From assembly GCA_964437415.1 (NCBI GenBank), contig CAYTGN010000020.1:1-64000 (forward strand): 64,000 nt of DNA, in the 5' to 3' direction. This DNA comes from CADEDV01 sp964437415. Its GTDB lineage: Bacteria; Bacteroidota; Bacteroidia; Chitinophagales; Chitinophagaceae. The notes below the pieces were generated by a model. It searched no databases, had not been told where the DNA came from, and saw only the letters and a list, made by a program, of their open reading frames with translations. This document shows, piece after piece, positions 59,131 to 64,000 of the stretch (positions are counted from its first letter, which is position 1; every line of letters begins with the position of its first letter). The translations under genes and the position numbers were made by a program.

Positions 59131-60525
59131 ATGAACGAAGTGTATTTCATCGGTATTGGCGGAATTGGGATGAGTGCAGTGGCGAGGTTCTTTCACACAA
59201 AAGGAGTAAAAGTGAGTGGCTATGATAAAACAGCCACCACGCTGACAAAGGAACTGGAGGCAGAAGGCATAGCGGTTCATTATGATGAAAATGTGGAACG
59301 GGTTCCGAAGCAGGTTGACCTGGTGGTTTACACACCGGCCATACCAAAGGAGCATAAAGAGCTGGTCTTTTACCAGCAGAACGGTTACAAAGTGGTGAAG
59401 AGGAGTGATGTATTGCAGATCATAACCGAAAGTTCTTTTAATATCTGTATTGCAGGCACACATGGCAAAACAACCATCACCAGCATGGTGGCCCATTTGC
59501 TGCGGCACAGTGGTTTTGGCTGCAATGCTTTTCTCGGTGGTATTTCAGTGAGCTACGGAACGAATTTCTGGAGTCATGAAAGAAATGTGTGTGTGATAGA
59601 AGCGGACGAATATGACAGAAGCTTTTTGAAACTGAACCCTGATGTGGCCATCATCACAGCGATGGATGCAGACCACTTAGATATATATGGCACAGCTGCA
59701 TCCATGGAAGAGGCGTTTATTGATTTCAGTAAAAAAGTGAGACCAGGCGGAGTATTGATAAGACAGTTTGGATTGAAAAGAGGCAAGGAACTCACAGCGG
59801 ACACACACTGGACCTACAGCCTGCAAAACGAAAGTGCGGATGTGTATGGCGCTAGTATCAGGATGATGAACGGAAGTTATGAGTTTGATGTGCTGATAAA
59901 AGATAATGTTCTGGAGAATGTGAAGCTGAACATGGGGGGTATGCACAATGTGGAGAATGTGATTGCAGCCATAGCGGTTGCCAGTTCTTTGGAAATAGAC
60001 AATGAAAAGATCAAAGCGGCTGTGGAAAGCTACCGCGGAGTGAAAAGAAGGTTTGAATATATCCTTCCTCCCTCTCCGCAAAGGGGAGAGGGACAGTGGG
60101 TGAGGCCGGTATTTATTGATGATTATGCGCATCACCCGGAAGAATTGCGGGCATTGATCAACGGGGCCAAAACACTGTTCAAAGGAAAAAAGTGTACGGT
60201 GATCTTTCAGCCGCATTTGTTCAGCCGGACAAAGGACCATGCGGATGGCTTTGCTGAAGTGCTGGACATGGCTGATGAAGTGATACTGCTGCCCATCTAT
60301 CCTGCGAGAGAGCCGCCGGTAGAAGGAGTGAACAGTGAAATGATCCTGCAACGGATGAAAAAGGATTACAAGAAGGTGATGACAAAAGAAGAATTAATGA
60401 GGTGGATGGAAAATGATTATGCTAAAACAGTGAACAAAGAATTTGGAGAAGTATTGATCACAGCGGGGGCAGGCGATATTGATATGCTGGTGGAACCAAT
60501 AAAAACAATTTTGAAACACATATAA
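59131..60525 (+). CDS. murC: UDP-N-acetylmuramate--L-alanine ligase
   Basis: Adds the first amino acid (L-Ala) to UDP-MurNAc. The 464 residues have N-terminal EVYFIGIGGIGMSAVARF (about 2-19), ATP-binding IAGTHGKTTITSMVAHLLRH, VIEADEYDRSFLKLNPD, DADHLDIYG, and FIDDYAHHPEELRALI and FQPHLFSRTKDH in the C-terminal domain. At about 313-323 (LPPSPQRGEGQ) a palindromic repeat has been translated as an in-frame insertion just before the conserved DDYAHHPEE motif. Start at 59131 is chosen; ATGs at 59014 and 59101 would include palindrome-derived residues. Confidence 0.96.
   Translation: MNEVYFIGIGGIGMSAVARFFHTKGVKVSGYDKTATTLTKELEAEGIAVHYDENVERVPKQVDLVVYTPAIPKEHKELVFYQQNGYKVVKRSDVLQIITESSFNICIAGTHGKTTITSMVAHLLRHSGFGCNAFLGGISVSYGTNFWSHERNVCVIEADEYDRSFLKLNPDVAIITAMDADHLDIYGTAASMEEAFIDFSKKVRPGGVLIRQFGLKRGKELTADTHWTYSLQNESADVYGASIRMMNGSYEFDVLIKDNVLENVKLNMGGMHNVENVIAAIAVASSLEIDNEKIKAAVESYRGVKRRFEYILPPSPQRGEGQWVRPVFIDDYAHHPEELRALINGAKTLFKGKKCTVIFQPHLFSRTKDHADGFAEVLDMADEVILLPIYPAREPPVEGVNSEMILQRMKKDYKKVMTKEELMRWMENDYAKTVNKEFGEVLITAGAGDIDMLVEPIKTILKHI
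60070..60092 (+). repeat. In-frame palindromic repeat within murC
   Basis: CCCTCTCC (60070-60077) pairs with GGAGAGGG (60085-60092) around GCAAAGG. Core CCGCAA is shared with the atpD-atpC and ftsA-ftsZ repeats. It is translated as SPQRGEG. Confidence 0.65.
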
Positions 60526-60528
60526 GAA

Positions 60529-61626
60529 GTGGGCACACAAAGAACGATACGAAAATTTTTCATGCTGGCCTTATGGGTCATCATCGGTAGTGCTGTGGTT
60601 GTGTTGCTGGTGGCAGCTATCCGCAAGCAAAAAAATGAACTCTGTAAAGGTTATCTCATTGAATTGAAGGGTGATGAAAGCGGTACTTATATCCGCCAGG
60701 CAGAGGTGATGCAGATGCTTTCTGCTTCATTGCAGGGAAAGATCGAAGGCAAGCAGCTTGTTGCCCTCAACCTGAAAGAAATGGAGCAGGCGCTGGAAAG
60801 CAATGAGAAGGTGAAAGATGCCGAACTCTATTTTGATAATAAAAACAAGCTGCATATCACGGTTACGGCGAGGAAACCGGTGGCAAGGCTGTTTACCACA
60901 GAGGGTAATTCATTTTATATTGACAGCGATGCGCAGCCTATGCCGCTTGCCGATGGATTCCGGGTGAAAGTGCCGGTGTTTACCGGATTCACTGCAAAAA
61001 AGCAACTGATGCGAAAAGACAGTTTGATGCTCAGGGATGTGCAGGAAATGGCGGCTTACATCGCAGCCGATCCTTTCTGGATGGCGCAGGTGGCCCAGGT
61101 GGATATAACAACAGAAAGAGAATTTGAACTGGTGCCGGTGGTGGGCAATCATATTGTGAAGTGGGGCAAACCCGGTGACAACGACCGCAAATTTGACCGC
61201 CTGTTTGTTTTTTATAAAAATGTATTGAGCAAAACAGGATTTGATAAATATAAGACCATTGATGTACAATATAGCGGACAGGTGGTGGCCACAAAAGGCA
61301 TTTCAGCAAAGGCCGATAAAGATCAATTGCGGAGAAATGTAGAAAAAATGCTGCAGCAGTCCCGTGTTCTGCAGCAGGAGACCATTGTTGCCTCTACGAC
61401 CGCAGACAACAGCGCCGTTCCCCCTGGAAATAGACCTGTGAAAGAGTCAGCATCCCTAACCCTGAGCAATACGAATCCCAACCCTGTGAAAACTTTTTTG
61501 GACAACAAGGCTGAAGATAAAATAAAACCCGAAATAAAAACAGTACAAAAAGAAACGGAGCAAAAGGCGCCAAAAGCTGTGATGCCGAAACGGGATGACG
61601 GCAAACCGGCGCAACAAAGCAACTAA
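60529..61626 (+). CDS. ftsQ: Division protein FtsQ
   Basis: 365 residues, bitopic. A short basic start (GTQRTIRKFF) and helix (MLALWVIIGSAVVVLLVAAI) lead to a periplasmic POTRA-like region (YIRQAEVMQMLSASLQGK, EKVKDAELYFDNKNKLHITV, ARKPVARLFT) and beta domain (DPFWMAQVAQVDITTEREFE). A disordered C-terminal tail of about 80 residues, rich in Pro, Lys and Gln, extends past the usual ~280. The start is GTG at 60529, 3 bp after the murC stop. FtsQ recruits FtsL/FtsB to the divisome. Confidence 0.9.
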   Translation: MGTQRTIRKFFMLALWVIIGSAVVVLLVAAIRKQKNELCKGYLIELKGDESGTYIRQAEVMQMLSASLQGKIEGKQLVALNLKEMEQALESNEKVKDAELYFDNKNKLHITVTARKPVARLFTTEGNSFYIDSDAQPMPLADGFRVKVPVFTGFTAKKQLMRKDSLMLRDVQEMAAYIAADPFWMAQVAQVDITTEREFELVPVVGNHIVKWGKPGDNDRKFDRLFVFYKNVLSKTGFDKYKTIDVQYSGQVVATKGISAKADKDQLRRNVEKMLQQSRVLQQETIVASTTADNSAVPPGNRPVKESASLTLSNTNPNPVKTFLDNKAEDKIKPEIKTVQKETEQKAPKAVMPKRDDGKPAQQSN

Positions 61627-61677
61627 AGGACCCGATAACTCTTTTGATAAAAACAACAACAACTAAAAACCATTTTT

Positions 61678-63051
61678 ATGAACAACGAACAACCCATTAT
61701 TGTAGGTCTTGATATAGGAACAACCAAGATCGCAGTAATTGCCGGACGCAAAAATGAGTTTGGCAAACTGGAGATACTGGGATTTGGCAAGGCCAGTTCA
61801 AACGGTGTGAAGCACGGACAGGTGCTCAACATTGATGAAACGATCAAGGCGATCCGCACGGCGCTGGAAAATTGCTTTGCCTCCAATCCCAATCTTGATG
61901 TGAATGAAGTGTATGTGGGCATTGCCGGGCACCACATCAAAAGTTTGCAAACCCGCGGCGACATCGTTCGCCAGAAAACAGATGAAGAGATCACCCAGCA
62001 GGAGATTGACCAGCTCATCGGCGATCAGTACAAAACCTATATTCCCGCAGGCGACCAGATCATTGATGTGATACCGCAGGAATTCACCGTAGATAATTTT
62101 CAGAACATTCCCAATCCAATAGGCTATGGTGGTGTGAAAGTCGGCGCCAATTTCCATATCATCACAGGTGATAAGAATGCCATCCGCAACATCAACCGCA
62201 GTGTGGAGAAAGCCGGGTTAACAACAAAAGACCTCGTGTTGCAGCCGCTGGCTTCTTCTTCCGCCGTCATGGCGCAGGAAGACCTCGAAGCCGGTGTGGC
62301 CATTGTAGATATCGGCGGCGGCACCACCGACCTTGCGGTTTTTTATGAAGGCATTCTCAAACACACGGCTGTCATCCCGTTTGCAGGAGAAAACATCACC
62401 AATGATATCAAAACAGGATTGGGAGTACTGAAGACACAGGCCGAGCAAATGAAAGTGCAGTTTGGTTCTGCTTTGTCCAATGAAGCAAAAGCCAATGCCT
62501 ATATCACTATCCCGGGCCTGAGAGGAATGCCTGCCAAAGAGATCAGTGTAAAAAATCTTGCCAATATCATCCAGGCAAGAATGAGTGAGATACTTGATTT
62601 TGTTACCTATCATTTGAAGCAGGTGGGTCTTGACAACAAAGCACTCAATGGCGGCGTGGTGCTCACCGGCGGTGGCTCACAGCTCAAACACCTTATCCAA
62701 CTCACTGAATACGTAACAGGATTGCCGGCAAGAATCGGTTTTCCCAATGAACATCTCGCTGCGGGACATATTGAAGAACTGGCAAGACCCACTTACTCCA
62801 CCTGCATCGGTCTTATCCTGAAAGGATATGATGACTATGAGCATAACCGCAAGCAATTCGAGATTGATTACCGCAAAGTGGAAGTGCCGGATGGTCTCAG
62901 AAAGTCTGGTGAAGAGGAGCAGGCAGTTGAGGTGGCAGAAGAAGTGAGCAGGGAAAAAGTGAAACAGCGCCGTGGTCTTCACAATTTCTGGGGCAAGTTT
63001 AAAGACAGCATCATTGACTTGTTCAAAGAAGAAGAAGATAAACATTTATAA
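61678..63051 (+). CDS. ftsA: Division protein FtsA
   Basis: Actin-like membrane tether of the Z-ring. The 457 residues show the ATPase motifs PIIVGLDIGTTKIAVIAGR (phosphate 1), the SHS2-type 1C domain (about 85-160), VAIVDIGGGTTDLAVF (phosphate 2), and GGVVLTGGGSQLKHL (adenosine). The C-terminal amphipathic helix (FWGKFKDSIIDLFKEE) fits the membrane-targeting motif. About 50 acidic residues lie between the domain and that helix. It follows ftsQ by 51 bp. Confidence 0.97.
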   Translation: MNNEQPIIVGLDIGTTKIAVIAGRKNEFGKLEILGFGKASSNGVKHGQVLNIDETIKAIRTALENCFASNPNLDVNEVYVGIAGHHIKSLQTRGDIVRQKTDEEITQQEIDQLIGDQYKTYIPAGDQIIDVIPQEFTVDNFQNIPNPIGYGGVKVGANFHIITGDKNAIRNINRSVEKAGLTTKDLVLQPLASSSAVMAQEDLEAGVAIVDIGGGTTDLAVFYEGILKHTAVIPFAGENITNDIKTGLGVLKTQAEQMKVQFGSALSNEAKANAYITIPGLRGMPAKEISVKNLANIIQARMSEILDFVTYHLKQVGLDNKALNGGVVLTGGGSQLKHLIQLTEYVTGLPARIGFPNEHLAAGHIEELARPTYSTCIGLILKGYDDYEHNRKQFEIDYRKVEVPDGLRKSGEEEQAVEVAEEVSREKVKQRRGLHNFWGKFKDSIIDLFKEEEDKHL

Positions 63052-63144
63052 AGCTCTTGCAACCACGAAGGATGACTTTATAAGTCAGCGATACTTCGGG
63101 TTCTTTAGTATGAGAAAACAGAATTTAATTATAAACGACCTGAA

Positions 63145-63174
63145 AACCTCCCTTGCGGTGAGGTTGGAGGGGCT
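63145..63174. repeat. GC-rich palindromic repeat between ftsA and ftsZ
   Basis: AACCTC (63145-63150) pairs with GAGGTT (63160-63165), with GGAGGGG following. On the minus strand it reads CCTCACCGCAAGGGAGG, sharing the CCGCAA core with the repeats in murC and beside atpD. It lies 16 bp before the ftsZ ATG. Confidence 0.5.
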
Positions 63175-63189
63175 TCTAAATCAGTATCT

Positions 63190-64000
63190 ATGATACATTT
63201 TGATTTGCCGAAAGAGAAATCATCTATTCTGAAAGTGATCGGCGTCGGGGGAGGGGGAGGAAATGCAGTGAACTACATGTTCAGCCAGCACATTGAAGGT
63301 GTCAACTTCATTATTTGTAACACCGATGCACAGGCGCTGGCCAGCAGTGGAATACCCAACCGGGTGCAACTGGGACCACATCTTACCCAGGGTCTTGGTG
63401 CAGGCGCCAATCCCGACATTGGCCGCCAGGCAACGGAAGAATCGCTGGAAGAGATAAAGCGTATTCTTGAAGTGAACACCAAGATGGCCTTTATCACGGC
63501 AGGCATGGGTGGCGGCACCGGCACCGGCGGCGCACCTATTATTGCCAAAATTTGTAAAGACCTTGGCATACTCACTGTGGGCATTGTCACCACACCATTT
63601 GCCTATGAAGGAAAGAAAAGACAGCAGCAGGCAGAAGAAGGTATCAAAACACTGAAAGGATATGTGGATACACTGCTGGTGATCAGCAATGACAAACTGC
63701 GCCACCAGTTTGGCAACCTCAAAATGCGGGAAGCTTTTGAAAAAGCCGATAATGTATTGGCCACTGCCGCCAAATGTATCACCGATGTGATCAACAGCAC
63801 CGGGCAGATCAATGTTGACTTTGCCGATGTGTGCACCGTGATGCGCAATGGCGGTGTGGCCATCCTTGGCAATGCTGCTGCAGAAGGGGAGAACCGTGCA
63901 CAAAAAGCGATTGAAGAAGCGCTGAACTCACCGCTGCTCAACGACAATGATATCCGCGGCGCCAAATGGATACTTATCAATATCAATTCTGCCGAGGGAG
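63190..64000 (+). CDS. ftsZ: Cell division protein FtsZ (3' end beyond the window)
   Basis: Tubulin-like GTPase that forms the division ring. The window holds the first 270 codons. Visible are IKVIGVGGGGGNAVNYM-type LKVIGVGGGGGNAVNYM (about 14-30), CNTDAQAL, the tubulin signature GGGTGTG (about 108-114), the TVGIVTTPFAYEGKKR segment and the T7 loop NVDFADVCTVM. The reading frame runs off the end without a stop, so the C-terminal FtsA-binding tail is not seen. It is separated from ftsA by 138 bp that contain a palindromic repeat. Confidence 0.97.
   Translation, partial: MIHFDLPKEKSSILKVIGVGGGGGNAVNYMFSQHIEGVNFIICNTDAQALASSGIPNRVQLGPHLTQGLGAGANPDIGRQATEESLEEIKRILEVNTKMAFITAGMGGGTGTGGAPIIAKICKDLGILTVGIVTTPFAYEGKKRQQQAEEGIKTLKGYVDTLLVISNDKLRHQFGNLKMREAFEKADNVLATAAKCITDVINSTGQINVDFADVCTVMRNGGVAILGNAAAEGENRAQKAIEEALNSPLLNDNDIRGAKWILININSAEG

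Noticed and set aside
1..64000. tRNA, rRNA, tmRNA and CRISPR features
   Set aside because: Gaps between genes were read on both strands; none shows a cloverleaf with a TTC-type T-arm, an rRNA-like segment or regularly spaced identical repeats.

Overview
The window is a 64 kb chromosomal segment from a member of the Bacteroidota, most likely the Chitinophagaceae (Ferruginibacter/Sediminibacterium-like; assigned from gene content, not from a search). The evidence is: a secreted protein ending in a gliding-motility-associated C-terminal domain and a metalloprotease ending in a type IX secretion (T9SS) sorting domain; a eukaryotic-type citrate synthase; a detached atpD-atpC pair with a very short epsilon subunit; almost no Shine-Dalgarno sequences; and several TAnnTTTG-type -7 promoter elements typical of this phylum. 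GC content looks to be in the mid-40s percent. No rRNA, tRNA, CRISPR array, prophage or intact insertion sequence was seen.

Layout. 0-9 kb (+ strand): a bifunctional (p)ppGpp synthetase/hydrolase, a large SprB-repeat adhesin-like T9SS protein, purA, a very acidic small protein and pabB. 9-24 kb (mostly - strand): lytic transglycosylase, gatA, tatA, rplS, rny, zapA, a coiled-coil protein, pheT, citrate synthase, an LptF/LptG-type permease, an exo/endonuclease-phosphatase-fold protein and tgt; two + strand genes are wedged into the rny-zapA-pheT block. 24-34 kb: engB and two small membrane proteins (+), then a - strand run holding a YkuK-type RNase H-fold protein, a secreted metalloprotease, a CoA-binding protein, a GbsR-type regulator with two related four-helix membrane proteins, and a flotillin/NfeD pair; then a + strand phosphoesterase/beta-propeller fusion. 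34-48 kb: pyruvate dehydrogenase E2, dnaX, a GNAT-like protein, a TPR protein, atpD-atpC, DUF4197 and YqgE proteins, an orphan histidine kinase, queA and a DUF3052-type protein. 48-64 kb (+ strand): the division and cell wall (dcw) cluster mraZ-rsmH-ftsL-ftsI-murE-mraY-murD-ftsW-murG-murC-ftsQ-ftsA-ftsZ, with ftsZ cut by the window end.

How the genes fit together. The dcw cluster supplies nearly all of cytoplasmic and lipid-linked peptidoglycan precursor synthesis plus the septal machinery; murF and ddl are absent and must lie elsewhere. MurE carries the DNPR motif of meso-diaminopimelate-adding enzymes. ZapA and the transglycosylase are further division and wall genes on the other strand. 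tgt and queA, about 22 kb apart, are successive steps in tRNA queuosine synthesis.

The most interesting signals are not whole genes: (1) an A9 run in dnaX exactly at the domain III/IV border, where slippage in either direction stops within a few codons, suggesting a programmed tau/gamma switch; (2) three 10-bp-phased TG repeats over the mraZ promoter resembling an MraZ operator, plus a second helically phased TCCAC array about 110 bp further upstream; (3) a 249-bp element with terminal inverted repeats that exactly fills the atpD-atpC gap; (4) a family of short GC-rich palindromes found between operon genes and also translated in frame within queA and murC; (5) a queuine tRNA-ribosyltransferase lacking two of its zinc cysteines; (6) a regulator plus paired four-helix membrane-protein module with a palindromic operator candidate.
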